Shown piece after piece: positions 27,890 through 37,061 of a stretch of DNA of 64,000 nt. The stretch is from JAGVIE01 sp964520905 (lineage in GTDB: Bacteria > Bacteroidota > Ignavibacteria > UBA10030 > SZUA-254). The notes under the pieces are model-generated. The model worked only from the letters and a program-made list of their open reading frames with translations. It had not been told where the DNA came from and searched no databases. The position numbers and the translations under genes were made by a program. Location: positions 124,001 through 188,000 of the forward strand of contig CAZFQL010000003.1 in assembly GCA_964520905.1 (NCBI GenBank). The letters are read 5' to 3'. Position 1 is the stretch's first letter, and each line of letters starts with the position of its first letter.

Positions 27890-28684
27890 ATGTGTATGAT
27901 AGATCTCTCGATAATTATTATTTCCTGGAAAATGAAAGATATGCTGCGTGAATTGCTTTACTCAATCACGCGACATACTGAAGGAATAACTTACGAAATG
28001 ATTATAGTCGATAATCATTCGGAGGACGGTACGTCTGATATGGCTCGGGCAGAATTTCCAGATGCACTACTAATTGAGAACCCGGTAAACCGCGGCGTTG
28101 CCCCATCGCGAAATCAAGCATTACCTCTCGCAAAGGGACGATATGTCCTGATCTTGGATGCCGATATGTTGCTGATTGAAAATTCATTCAAGCCGATGAT
28201 CGAGTTTATGGATACGACCGTCGATGCCGGAATTTGCGGATGTAAACTCACATTTGCAGATGGAACTGTGCAACGAAATGCCCGTCGTTATCCTTCGCCT
28301 CTTGCGTTCATACTTCGCCGGTTGACATTTTTCGATTGCGTAAAGAATAGCTCGATTCTTAAATATCATGAAATGTCAGAATGGGAGCGCAACGATATCA
28401 GGGAAGTAGATTATGTAATAGGTGCGTGCCAAATGATTCGGTGTGAAGCGCTGCAGCAAGTCGGAATACTTGATGAGAAAATATTCTATGGACCGGAAGA
28501 CATCGATTATTGCCTTAGAATGTATAGGTATAATTGGAAAGTTTATTATTATCCGCATACCCGAATCATCCATTATGAACAACGAATAACAAAGAAGAAG
28601 CTATTCTCGAAGATATCTCTCTTACACCTGCGGGGAATTATTTACATATTTTTCAAATACCGTGGAAAGTTGAGCAGAAAATAG
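27890..28684 (+). CDS. Glycosyltransferase family 2, rhamnosyltransferase-like
   Basis: This is a 264-residue GT2 domain with 'LSIIIISWKMKDMLRELLYS', 'IIVDNHSEDGTSDM', the acceptor-side pattern 'NRGVAPSRNQALPLAKGRY' and 'ILDADM' (DxD). The closing 'GPEDIDYCLRMYRYNWKVYY' is typical of WbbL-like rhamnosyltransferases, fitting the dTDP-sugar genes upstream. ATG 27896 is an equally good start. The stop shares one base with the next gene's GTG. Confidence 0.85.
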   Translation: MCMIDLSIIIISWKMKDMLRELLYSITRHTEGITYEMIIVDNHSEDGTSDMARAEFPDALLIENPVNRGVAPSRNQALPLAKGRYVLILDADMLLIENSFKPMIEFMDTTVDAGICGCKLTFADGTVQRNARRYPSPLAFILRRLTFFDCVKNSSILKYHEMSEWERNDIREVDYVIGACQMIRCEALQQVGILDEKIFYGPEDIDYCLRMYRYNWKVYYYPHTRIIHYEQRITKKKLFSKISLLHLRGIIYIFFKYRGKLSRK

Positions 28685-29772
28685 TGGTTCAAAATGTAAA
28701 TACTGCCCAGACACTTCGTGTCTTGTTCATCGGATTAAAATATGATTATGGTGATCCACGCCGGGGTGAAAGTTATGAAAACATCAATTTTTTTGGCACC
28801 CTTTCCATGATGAATAATCTTATTGTCGATTTCTTTCCATTCGATGAAATTATGCGCAATCAGGGTAGAGATAAGATGAACACTCTGTTAATAGAAACGG
28901 TGCAAAACACGAAACCGGATATATGTTTTTTCTTCTTATTTACAGACGAGATAAAAAAGGAAACTATTCGTATCATAACTATGCGTGAACAAACTATTAC
29001 GCTTAATTGGTTTGCCGACGATCACTGGCGTTTTAACAGTTTCTCAAAATACTGGGCGCCTCTCTTTCATTGGTCAGTGACAACCGATAATGAAGCTATT
29101 GAAAAATATCATCATATTGGCTGCCGCAATGTGATTCAATCACAATGGGGATTTAACCATCATCTTTATAAACCGGTAACTGTTTCTAAAGAGTATGATG
29201 TAACTTTTGTCGGGCAGGTTCATTCCAATAGAGTGCGGCTTATCAATAATCTTAAAGATTCTGGGATTCATGTTGAGTGTTGGGGAAGGGGTTGGAGTAA
29301 TGGTCGATTAAATCAGGAAGAAATGATCGTACTATATTCACGGAGTAAAATCAATCTGAACTTTACGGATAGCTCCCCAGGTTTTCGGTTGAAGCCAATT
29401 GCGAAAGCATTGTTAACTCGTCGTGCAGATAATTATTTTAGATTGAATTCACCATCGGAGATAGCGGCGCACCTCTCAACACTATTTGGCGAACGTCGTC
29501 AGCAAATCAAAGGACGGAATTTTGAAATACCGGGATCAGGTGGATTTCTACTCACGCAACGGGCGGATAAGCTTGAGGAATATTTTGTTCCTGACAGGGA
29601 AATTGCGATATTTTCTTCAGAAGATGAATTATTTGAGAAGATTCACTATTTTCTCGGTCATTATTCCGAGCGTGAATCAATAAGACTGGCAGGACACGAA
29701 CGTGCGATGAAAGAGCACACGTTCCAAAAACGCTTTGAAAATATATTTGAAATTGTTCTCAACAAATTATAA
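28684..29772 (+). CDS. CgeB-like glycosyltransferase
   Basis: This GT-B protein of the CgeB/DUF3880 type has 'NWFADDHWRFNSFSKYWAPL', 'GFNHHLYKPVTVSKEYDVTF' followed by 'GQVHSNRVRLINNL', and 'LYSRSKINLNFTDSSPGFRL' with a C-terminal catalytic-like Arg/Glu region. The start is a GTG that overlaps the TAG of the previous gene by one base. CgeB-type proteins appear in spore-coat and capsule loci as glycosyltransferases. The donor is unknown. Confidence 0.78.
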   Translation: MVQNVNTAQTLRVLFIGLKYDYGDPRRGESYENINFFGTLSMMNNLIVDFFPFDEIMRNQGRDKMNTLLIETVQNTKPDICFFFLFTDEIKKETIRIITMREQTITLNWFADDHWRFNSFSKYWAPLFHWSVTTDNEAIEKYHHIGCRNVIQSQWGFNHHLYKPVTVSKEYDVTFVGQVHSNRVRLINNLKDSGIHVECWGRGWSNGRLNQEEMIVLYSRSKINLNFTDSSPGFRLKPIAKALLTRRADNYFRLNSPSEIAAHLSTLFGERRQQIKGRNFEIPGSGGFLLTQRADKLEEYFVPDREIAIFSSEDELFEKIHYFLGHYSERESIRLAGHERAMKEHTFQKRFENIFEIVLNKL

Positions 29773-29831
29773 TGCCTAATTGTTCATTCAAAATCTGTTG
29801 TAATCTAACCATGGGATTGGAATAAATCTCT

Positions 29832-31220
29832 ATGTCGGACAAAATCCGAACACTGACAATCGACCTATTAGCTTTCTCAATCGCTTGGATTATTTACTAT
29901 TGGTTCAGGATTAAGAGCGGCTGGCTCTCGTACACAATGGAGCCGGAGTTCTGGGCGCCGATGGTTGCGATATGTATTTACTGGCTGGTTGTTTTTTTCT
30001 TTTTCGGTTTGTACCGCAGTTGGTACGCAAAATCCCGGTTCGATGAGTTTACATCTATTTTCAAAGCAGCCACTTTCGGGGTTTTAGTTTTGTTCTTTGC
30101 AATTTTTGTGGATGATCATGGTGTCGGCTCACCAATTCATTCAAGGTTGTTGATAATTTTTTATTGGATACTCATGGTTCTCTTTGTCGGTGTGGGAAGA
30201 TTCATGCTGCATACATTCCAGCGCCGTCTCCTTCTTGCAGGAATCGGACTGCATACGACAATAATCGTAGGGTGGTCGGCGAAAGCAAGAGAACTTTTTG
30301 ATAATGTTAAATCATTCCCGGCGCTTGGTTATAAAATAATCGGATTTGTGCCGGTGTCTGCATCTTCTCATCAGGAAAACTATAAAGAGGTACCCGTAAT
30401 CGGATCGATAGACGAACTGTCGGATATCATTACAAAATACAATGTTGAAGATGTGTTGATCGCGCTTGATTCTTCTGAGCATGACCGCCTTCTTTATGTC
30501 GTTTCGTGTTGCGGCTCAACGCGGGTCGGTTTGAAAATTATTCCCGATCTGTACGACATCATCAGCGGACAAGCGCGGACGAATCAGATCTACGGTTTCC
30601 CGCTGATTGAAATCATGCCCGAGCTTATGCAGCCGTGGGAATATGCCGTTAAGAGGATGATCGACATCGTATTCTCGTTTGTGGTTTTATTTGTCGGGTT
30701 ACCGATTTGGCTTCTCGTTGCGCTTGCCATCAAGCTTAATTCGAAAGGTCCGATTTTTTATACGCAGGAACGTGTTGGGAAAGATGAGAAGCATTTCCAC
30801 ATCATAAAATTTCGTTCGATGGATGAAGAAGCAGAACGTGAATCGGGACCGGTATGGGCTAATAAGAAAGATCCGCGTGTAACGAGGGTCGGTAATATTC
30901 TCCGCAAACTGCGGATCGATGAAATTCCGCAATTGATTAATGTCTTGGATGGAAAGATGAGTCTGGTCGGACCCCGCCCCGAACGCCCGTTCTTCGTTGA
31001 ACAACTCTCGAAAGAAATCCCGCTGTATAAAAGACGGCTAAAAGTTCGTCCGGGTATTACCGGCTGGGCGCAGGTTAAACACAAATACGATGAAAGCATT
31101 GAAGATGTCAGGAAAAAAGTGCAGTACGATTTATCGTATATCGAGAACATGTCGTTGCGTATGGATTTGAAAATTCTATTCAGTACGATTACCGTTGTTA
31201 TAACCGGGAAAGGACACTGA
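29832..31220 (+). CDS. Polyprenyl-phosphate sugar-1-phosphate transferase (priming enzyme)
   Basis: This is the initiating enzyme of the locus: it places the first sugar-phosphate on undecaprenyl phosphate. N-terminal transmembrane helices (about 1-130) are followed by a CoA_binding_3 domain (about 140-250, 'VIGSIDELSDIITKYNVEDV'). The C-terminal bacterial sugar transferase domain has 'RMIDIVFSFVVL', 'GPIFYTQERVGKD', 'IIKFRSM', the catalytic 'RIDEIPQLINVL' and 'MSLVGPRPERP'. All expected active-site residues are present, unlike the degenerate copy at 33644. Confidence 0.95.
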   Translation: MSDKIRTLTIDLLAFSIAWIIYYWFRIKSGWLSYTMEPEFWAPMVAICIYWLVVFFFFGLYRSWYAKSRFDEFTSIFKAATFGVLVLFFAIFVDDHGVGSPIHSRLLIIFYWILMVLFVGVGRFMLHTFQRRLLLAGIGLHTTIIVGWSAKARELFDNVKSFPALGYKIIGFVPVSASSHQENYKEVPVIGSIDELSDIITKYNVEDVLIALDSSEHDRLLYVVSCCGSTRVGLKIIPDLYDIISGQARTNQIYGFPLIEIMPELMQPWEYAVKRMIDIVFSFVVLFVGLPIWLLVALAIKLNSKGPIFYTQERVGKDEKHFHIIKFRSMDEEAERESGPVWANKKDPRVTRVGNILRKLRIDEIPQLINVLDGKMSLVGPRPERPFFVEQLSKEIPLYKRRLKVRPGITGWAQVKHKYDESIEDVRKKVQYDLSYIENMSLRMDLKILFSTITVVITGKGH

Positions 31221-32887
31221 TGAATTTTCGATTGTCGATTTTAGATTTTAGATTTGTTGTAAGATCAACGATATGGTTATGGTTGATGGTTATTACGAGT
31301 TGTTGTGTTGCAACAGCACAGATCGAAAATGTTCCGGTGAACAATCAGGTGTATGAGTTTCTTGACAGGATGGGTGTGAAAGGAATTCTTCCTCTATACA
31401 GTAATAGTATGATTCCAATCTCAAGGAAAGAAGCTGCGGGATTCTTGTTGAAAATCGATGAACGGCGTGGTGAACTAAATTCAGCAGAAATTGGATTTCT
31501 TGAAAAATTCGAACAGGAATTTATGCATGAAATTGATCCGGCAAAAGAAAATCCAGCGGTTCTTTTCGGTGGAAGTTCTATAGATGATCTCATATCCGAC
31601 AAAGAAAAATATCTCTACGATTTCAGAGATTCATCGGTCTCGTTTTATATGGAATTTATTGGATCGTTCGAACAAAGGCAGGTATCGGGTGATAGTTACG
31701 GTTCTACGCACTCCACGTTTGAGGAACACGGCGGCAGAATCCGCGGCACAATTAAAAATCGACTGGGATATTATCTTAAGGCGACAAACGGGACGATGTT
31801 CGGCGACCGGGCTTTCGCGTTGTCGGACCCGCGATTGAGAGGTAACGTCAAATTCAAAGATTTGAATTCACCTTACTTCGATTTTACAGAAGCTTATCTG
31901 CGCGCCGATCTCGATTGGTTCAATCTTCAATTCGGCAGGGAATACTCATTGATCGGCACCGGGTATTCCGATCGGTTGTTAATGTCCAGTCGTGCGCCAG
32001 TTATCGATTTTTTGAAATTAGATTTTCAATACAAATCGGTTCGTTTCGTATCGATTCACGGCGCGTTAGTTGATTCTACCAGTTCACGGATTGATAACAA
32101 GTATTTAGCGTTGCACCGCATCCAGTTTTCGTTATTCGACCGTCTCAATATAGGTGTGTCCGAGATGATTATCTACCGCCGGAGCGCGCTCGATTTAGCG
32201 TACTTAAATCCGATTAACTTTTACAAATCCTCCGAGCACTCTCTACGCGACAAGGATAATGCATTCCTTAATTTTGATCTAGAGTTTTTCCCCGTTCATA
32301 ATTATAAATTCTACGGCACGTGGTTGATTGACGATATTGATTTTAAAAAAATGGGATCCGGATGGTGGGGAAATGAATTCGGCTGGCAGTGCGGAACGTA
32401 TATTTCCGGCATTGCAGGTCAATCGAACCTTGATGTTGTTATCGAATACACAAGAATTGAACCATACGTTTACAGTAACCGCATAGCAGGAAATGAATAT
32501 TCCACAAATGGAATATGCATCGGACACCATCTTGAGCCAAATTCAGATGAATGGTTCATTCAGCTCAGGTATTATCCTTGTTCGCAACTCAGGATGTGGG
32601 GAACTTACGTTGGTGTGAGACATGGTGAGAATATTTTAACGGATGGAAAGATCGTAAACGTTGGCGGCGATGTTCTCACCGGACACAGAGACGGCGATTC
32701 GGAGACTGCGAAATTTCTCGATGGAAATCGTGTTCGGGGCGATAAAATACAACTCGGCACCGTCTATGAACCGATTACGAATTTCTTTATATCCGGCATC
32801 TACGAAATGCGCCAAGCGAAGAGTAATATAGCCGGTGGAAAGATTTTAGATCACTATGCTTCAATCAAATTTAATATTGAATATTAA
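31220..32887 (+). CDS. Wzi-like capsule assembly outer-membrane protein
   Basis: After a signal peptide (about 10-35, ending 'CCVATAQ') comes 'VYEFLDRMGVKGILPLYSN' and then a long run of amphipathic strands, the arrangement of FCB Wzi-type capsule-anchoring barrels. Strand patterns include 'YYLKATNGTMFGDR', 'LQFGREYSLIG' and 'WLIDDIDFKKMGSGWWGNEF'. Wzi holds exported capsule at the surface. The ATG shares one base with the stop of the priming enzyme gene, tying surface retention to synthesis. Confidence 0.8.
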   Translation: MNFRLSILDFRFVVRSTIWLWLMVITSCCVATAQIENVPVNNQVYEFLDRMGVKGILPLYSNSMIPISRKEAAGFLLKIDERRGELNSAEIGFLEKFEQEFMHEIDPAKENPAVLFGGSSIDDLISDKEKYLYDFRDSSVSFYMEFIGSFEQRQVSGDSYGSTHSTFEEHGGRIRGTIKNRLGYYLKATNGTMFGDRAFALSDPRLRGNVKFKDLNSPYFDFTEAYLRADLDWFNLQFGREYSLIGTGYSDRLLMSSRAPVIDFLKLDFQYKSVRFVSIHGALVDSTSSRIDNKYLALHRIQFSLFDRLNIGVSEMIIYRRSALDLAYLNPINFYKSSEHSLRDKDNAFLNFDLEFFPVHNYKFYGTWLIDDIDFKKMGSGWWGNEFGWQCGTYISGIAGQSNLDVVIEYTRIEPYVYSNRIAGNEYSTNGICIGHHLEPNSDEWFIQLRYYPCSQLRMWGTYVGVRHGENILTDGKIVNVGGDVLTGHRDGDSETAKFLDGNRVRGDKIQLGTVYEPITNFFISGIYEMRQAKSNIAGGKILDHYASIKFNIEY

Positions 32888-32917
32888 TTTAGTTTAGCCA
32901 TAATATTATATATCCTT

Positions 32918-33634
32918 ATGCCAAAAACTTTAGTAGTAACCCCGACATACAACGAAGCGGAAAACATAGAAAAATTTATTGATCAGGTGTTGAGTAAGGG
33001 ATCCGAGATCGATGTGCTGGTTGTCGACGATAACTCGCCGGATGGAACAGGCAAGATCGTAGAAAGATTAAAAAAATCAAACACCCGCATTCATTTGATC
33101 AGCCGCGCGGGTAAGATGGGATTGGGGACTGCGTATGTTGAAGGATTTCGGTTCGCTATCGCGAATAAATTCGATTATATCTTTGAGATGGATACGGATT
33201 TCTCTCATAATCCCGATGAGATTCCGAATTTTCTTGAGAAAATAAAAGAGTACGATTTAGTAATAGGATCGCGTTATACAAACGGGGTTCGTGTTATCAA
33301 TTGGCCCATTCGAAGGTTGATCTTAAGTTACGGCGCGAATGTTTATTCACGTATTATTACCGGAATGCCTCTTAAAGATGCAACCGGCGGATTCAAATGT
33401 TTTCGCAGACAGGTACTGGAAGCGATAGACCTTGATAAAATTCATTCGAACGGTTACGCATTCCAGATCGAAATGAATTTTAAAGCATGGAATAAGGGAT
33501 TTAAATTGTGTGAACATCCCATAATCTTCATGGATAGACAATCCGGTGTTTCAAAGATGTCGAAAAAGATTGTCTACGAAGCCGTGTATATGGTTTGGAA
33601 ATTAAGGTACAATAAGATTATCGGTAAGCTGTAG
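32918..33634 (+). CDS. Polyprenol monophosphomannose synthase-type GT2
   Basis: This is a 238-residue GT2 enzyme of the Dpm1/Ppm1 type, which loads a sugar onto polyprenyl phosphate. Motifs are 'VTPTYNEAENIEKFIDQVL', 'VLVVDDNSPDGTGKI', 'GKMGLGTAYVEGFRFA', 'MDTDFSHNPDEIP' and 'ATGGFKCFRRQVLEAID'. There is no transmembrane tail, as in single-domain bacterial forms. It could supply lipid-linked sugar to a membrane glycosyltransferase. The fusion gene follows after 9 bases. Confidence 0.92.
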   Translation: MPKTLVVTPTYNEAENIEKFIDQVLSKGSEIDVLVVDDNSPDGTGKIVERLKKSNTRIHLISRAGKMGLGTAYVEGFRFAIANKFDYIFEMDTDFSHNPDEIPNFLEKIKEYDLVIGSRYTNGVRVINWPIRRLILSYGANVYSRIITGMPLKDATGGFKCFRRQVLEAIDLDKIHSNGYAFQIEMNFKAWNKGFKLCEHPIIFMDRQSGVSKMSKKIVYEAVYMVWKLRYNKIIGKL

Positions 33635-33643
33635 ATAGATGCC

Positions 33644-35683
33644 ATGATGGTTTCCGTCATTATAGTGAATTACAACGTGCGCGTCTTTCTGGAGAACGCG
33701 CTCCTCTCGGTTCAGAAAGCTCTTAAGGGAATTCAGGGAGAGATCATCGTTATCGATAACGCCTCCGATGACGGAAGCGTCGAGATGGTTAGACAGAAAT
33801 TTCCAGCAGTGAAACTCATCATCAATGAATGCAATCTCGGTTTTGCCGCGGCGAACAACAGGGCGATCAAGGAATCAAAGGGTAATTATTTGCTCCTGCT
33901 TAATCCCGATACGATTCTACAGGAAGATACGATAAAGGTTATGATTGATTTTCTTGAGAAGCATCCGGATGTGGGATTGGCAGGATGTAAAATTTTGAAC
34001 CCTGATGGCACGCTTCAACTCGCCTGCAGGCGTAGTTTCCCTACTCCGTGGGTGGCTTTCACCAAGATTATAGGCCTGAGCACGCTTTTCCCTTCAACAT
34101 CTCTCTTCGGCAAATACAATCTTGCTTATCTCGATCCGGATAAATCTTATGAAGTTGACGCAGTCAGCGGTTCTTTCATGTTTGTGCGTAGAATTGTTAT
34201 AGATAGCGTAGGCGTATTGGATGAGCAGTTCTTTATGTACGGTGAGGACCTTGATTGGTGTTACCGGATTAAGCAAGCCGGGTGGAAGATTCATTACGTA
34301 CACGATACGCAGGTTATACACTACAAGGGTGAGAGCGTCAGGCGAAGTGATATCGATGAAGTAAAATTGTTCTACGAAGCGATGCGCGTATTCGTGCAAA
34401 AACATTTTTCGCGCGGCTTCCTATCAGATTTTATACTCCGGCTCGGCATTGCGCTTCGCGAGGGGATAGCGTTCATCGGCAAAATTTCAAAACCGATCCG
34501 TGCAGTCATTCTGGATTTAATTATAGTAGATATCACGCTTCTATTGAGTGAGTACTTCTGGTTCGGGAAATTTTTTCATTTCCCTTCGTATGGGTATCCC
34601 GTAATTCTAACGATTCCGGCGCTGATCATCGTCGGCTCGATGTATTTCTTCGGTGTGTATACCAAGCGAAAGCTCTCGATCACACATACGACCGGTTCAG
34701 TAATTTTAGGATATATTATTCTTTCGGCAATAACATTTTTCTTCAAGCAATATGGATTCAGCAGAATGGTTGTGGCAATTTCGGGGGGAATGAATCTATT
34801 CCTCCTTCCCGGTTGGAGATGGATTGCGCGAGCGATATTTCGCTCACCGGAACATCGCTTGAGAAGTTTATTCGGCAGAAGAACGATTATCGTTGGTATC
34901 GAGAAAGCCGGACTGGAATTGCTAAGCAAGCTTCGTGCACGGGTGGACGACGGTTATGAAGTTGTCGGATTTGTCGATGTTACAAGGAAACATATCGGCG
35001 AGAAAGTGGCTGGAGTTGAAATTCTCGGAAGTATTGATAATATTGGAAAGGTGATTGAAGAAAACAGAGCTTCGGAAGTGATTTTTTCTACGGATATTTT
35101 ATCATATACCGATATTCTGTCCGTTATCGGCGGAAGCAGAAATCGAAGCGTGAACTTCCGGCTTGTCCCGAGCAGTTTGGAAGTAATAATCGGAAAAACG
35201 CATATCGATGAGCTTGACGATATTCCGCTGGTCGATATCGATTATAACATCAATCATCCACTGAATCGTTTTTCCAAACGATTGTTCGACGTTATATTCT
35301 CGGCAGTCTTGATTGTTACTATTTATCCGTTTGTTCTTGTTAGTAAAAAATCCGGGAAAAGTATGAGCCGTTTCGCGAAGAGGATTATTCTACTGCCGGA
35401 TGTTCTGCGAGGCGGGTTAAGTATGGTCGGTCCTCCGGACTCATCTCCGAAATCATCGCGTAACGGTTCATTCCGAACATCGATGTACTGGGGAAAATTT
35501 GGTTTGACCGGTCTGGTACAGTTGAATTATCGCGATGACTTATCACTTGAGGAAATCGAAAAATATAATCTTTACTATGCCAAGAATCAGTCGTTTATTC
35601 TCGATATAGAAATTTTATTGAAAACATTTATGTTGTTTATGAAAAATGAGAATGCCTATGGCAAAAACAGTCCTCGATTTTGA
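33644..35683 (+). CDS. GT2 glycosyltransferase fused to a degenerate sugar-transferase domain
   Basis: The 679-residue protein has four parts. Residues 1-260 are a WbbL-like GT2 domain ('VIIVNYNVRVFLENALLSVQ', 'VIDNASDDGS', 'LLNPDT', 'GEDLDWCYRIKQAGWKIHY'). Residues 285-400 are membrane helices. Residues 420-530 are a CoA_binding_3-like domain ('GRRTIIVGIEKAGLELLSK'). The last 130 residues resemble a bacterial sugar transferase but have 'LRGGLSMVGPPDSSP' and lack the 'KFRSM' and 'DEIPQ' catalytic segments present at 29832. The GT2 half is probably active; the C-terminal half probably is not. Its 3' end overlaps accA. Confidence 0.85.
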   Translation: MMVSVIIVNYNVRVFLENALLSVQKALKGIQGEIIVIDNASDDGSVEMVRQKFPAVKLIINECNLGFAAANNRAIKESKGNYLLLLNPDTILQEDTIKVMIDFLEKHPDVGLAGCKILNPDGTLQLACRRSFPTPWVAFTKIIGLSTLFPSTSLFGKYNLAYLDPDKSYEVDAVSGSFMFVRRIVIDSVGVLDEQFFMYGEDLDWCYRIKQAGWKIHYVHDTQVIHYKGESVRRSDIDEVKLFYEAMRVFVQKHFSRGFLSDFILRLGIALREGIAFIGKISKPIRAVILDLIIVDITLLLSEYFWFGKFFHFPSYGYPVILTIPALIIVGSMYFFGVYTKRKLSITHTTGSVILGYIILSAITFFFKQYGFSRMVVAISGGMNLFLLPGWRWIARAIFRSPEHRLRSLFGRRTIIVGIEKAGLELLSKLRARVDDGYEVVGFVDVTRKHIGEKVAGVEILGSIDNIGKVIEENRASEVIFSTDILSYTDILSVIGGSRNRSVNFRLVPSSLEVIIGKTHIDELDDIPLVDIDYNINHPLNRFSKRLFDVIFSAVLIVTIYPFVLVSKKSGKSMSRFAKRIILLPDVLRGGLSMVGPPDSSPKSSRNGSFRTSMYWGKFGLTGLVQLNYRDDLSLEEIEKYNLYYAKNQSFILDIEILLKTFMLFMKNENAYGKNSPRF

Positions 35684-36608
35684 AAAACCAATTATTGAGC
35701 TTGAAAAGAAAATAGAAGAGATGCGGAGATATTCCGAGTCTCTCGATATTGCAAGTGAGATAAAAACACTCGAAGAAAAAGTAAATCAATTACGGAAATC
35801 GGTGTACGAGGGTTTGACGCGCTGGCAAAAAGTTCAGCTTGCCCGTCACCCCGATCGCCCGTATACGCTCGATTATATTTCCATGATGACAACCGATTTC
35901 ATTGAGCTTCATGGTGACCGTACATTCCGCGATGATAAGGCGGTCGTAGGTGGATTTGCGTTCCTTGAAGGAGAGCCGGTGATGGTAATAGGACAGCAAA
36001 AAGGGCGCGATACAAAATCGAATGTTTACAGAAATTTCGGCATGATGAATCCTGAAGGATACCGCAAAGCGCTCCGATTAATGAAGCTCGCCGCAAAGTT
36101 TAACCGACCGGTCATTAACTTGCTTGATACACCGGGCGCATTTCCGGGGCTCGAAGCTGAAGAACGCGGACAGGCGGAAGCGATAGCAAGGAATTTATTC
36201 GAAATGTCTCACTTGCCGACACCCATTATTGTTTGCATCATCGGCGAAGGCGCTTCAGGCGGTGCGCTTGGGTTAGGCATCGGTGACCGGATATTGATGA
36301 TGGAAAATACATGGTACTCGGTTATCTCGCCTGAGTCGTGCTCAAGTATTTTGTGGCGAAGCTGGAATTATAAAGAGCAGGCAGCCGAAGCTTTGAAACT
36401 CACAGCCCCGGATTTATTGGCGCAAGGCATCATCGATCGTATCGTTCCCGAACCTATTGGCGGTGCGCACCGGAATCCACCACAAGCCGCGGAAATCTTA
36501 AAAGGAATCCTTATTGAGGAGATTAAAAAATTGAAAAAGATCAAAACAGATAAACTCATCGAGAAGCGGGTTGAAAAGTTTTCGAAGATGGGAGAATTTG
36601 AAGAATAA
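35658..36608 (+). CDS. accA: Acetyl-CoA carboxylase carboxyltransferase alpha subunit
   Basis: AccA transfers carboxyl from biotin to acetyl-CoA, the first step of fatty-acid synthesis, with AccD. Typical patterns are 'LDFEKPIIELEKKIEEMR' at the start, 'DRTFRDDKAVVGG', 'GRDTKSNVYRNFGMMNPEGY', 'NLLDTPGAFPGLEAEERGQ' and 'GEGASGGALGLGIGDR'. The ATG at 35658 gives the usual 'MAKTVLDFEKP' start; 35646 is in frame too. It overlaps the end of the preceding glycosyltransferase gene. accD is not in the window. Confidence 0.96.
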   Translation: MAKTVLDFEKPIIELEKKIEEMRRYSESLDIASEIKTLEEKVNQLRKSVYEGLTRWQKVQLARHPDRPYTLDYISMMTTDFIELHGDRTFRDDKAVVGGFAFLEGEPVMVIGQQKGRDTKSNVYRNFGMMNPEGYRKALRLMKLAAKFNRPVINLLDTPGAFPGLEAEERGQAEAIARNLFEMSHLPTPIIVCIIGEGASGGALGLGIGDRILMMENTWYSVISPESCSSILWRSWNYKEQAAEALKLTAPDLLAQGIIDRIVPEPIGGAHRNPPQAAEILKGILIEEIKKLKKIKTDKLIEKRVEKFSKMGEFEE

Positions 36609-36649
36609 TTTCGGATTGCGGATTGGTGATTTCGGATTTCATGTTATAG
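36608..36649 (+). repeat. CGGATT repeat array, left of the four-helix gene
   Basis: This short tract contains GATTGCGGATT and GATTTCGGATT words. The same two words, on the opposite strand and in the other order, fill 37027-37060, so the four-helix-bundle gene is bracketed by inverted arrays of one repeat family. It sits directly after the accA stop. Confidence 0.55.
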
Positions 36650-36661
36650 ATAAGGATAACT

Positions 36662-37015
36662 ATGGACCCTGAAGAATTAAAAGCGAGAACAAAGAAATTT
36701 GCATTAGAAATTATCAAGTTATCCGAATCTCTGCCCAAAACTAGAACTGGAGATGTCATAGCCAGACAGATATTAAGATCAGCAACATCCGTTGGTGCTA
36801 ATTATCGAGCGGCGTGCAGGGCGCGGTCAAAAGCTGATTTCATATCAAAAATTACAGTTGTAGAAGAAGAGTCTGATGAATCACTCTATTGGCTGGAACT
36901 TATCCAAGGGACTCAGCTGTTATCGCAGGATAAATTAGTACTATTGATGAAGGAAGCTAACGAGTTAACTGCTATTTTCACATCTGCTGGTAAAACCGCT
37001 CGGAGTAGAAAATGA
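36662..37015 (+). CDS. Four-helix-bundle protein (S23 / IVS type)
   Basis: This is a 117-residue helical protein of the '23S rRNA-intervening sequence' four-helix-bundle family: 'KKFALEIIKLSESLPKTRTGD', 'ARQILRSATSVGANYRAACR', 'KADFISKITVVEEESDESLYW' are characteristic. Such proteins occur as stray single genes, in rRNA intervening sequences and as Avd-type partners; their cellular role is not established. It stands between inverted CGGATT arrays and splits an otherwise housekeeping set, which suggests insertion. Confidence 0.88.
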   Translation: MDPEELKARTKKFALEIIKLSESLPKTRTGDVIARQILRSATSVGANYRAACRARSKADFISKITVVEEESDESLYWLELIQGTQLLSQDKLVLLMKEANELTAIFTSAGKTARSRK

Positions 37016-37026
37016 TTAAAATAACT

Positions 37027-37060
37027 AATCCGCAATCAAAAATCCGAAATCCGATATAAC
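37027..37060 (-). repeat. CGGATT repeat array, right of the four-helix gene
   Basis: Read on the minus strand this tract contains GATTTCGGATT and GATTGCGGATT, the same words as the array at 36608-36649 but inverted. It ends immediately before the thioesterase ATG at 37062. Confidence 0.55.
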
Positions 37061-37061
37061 G

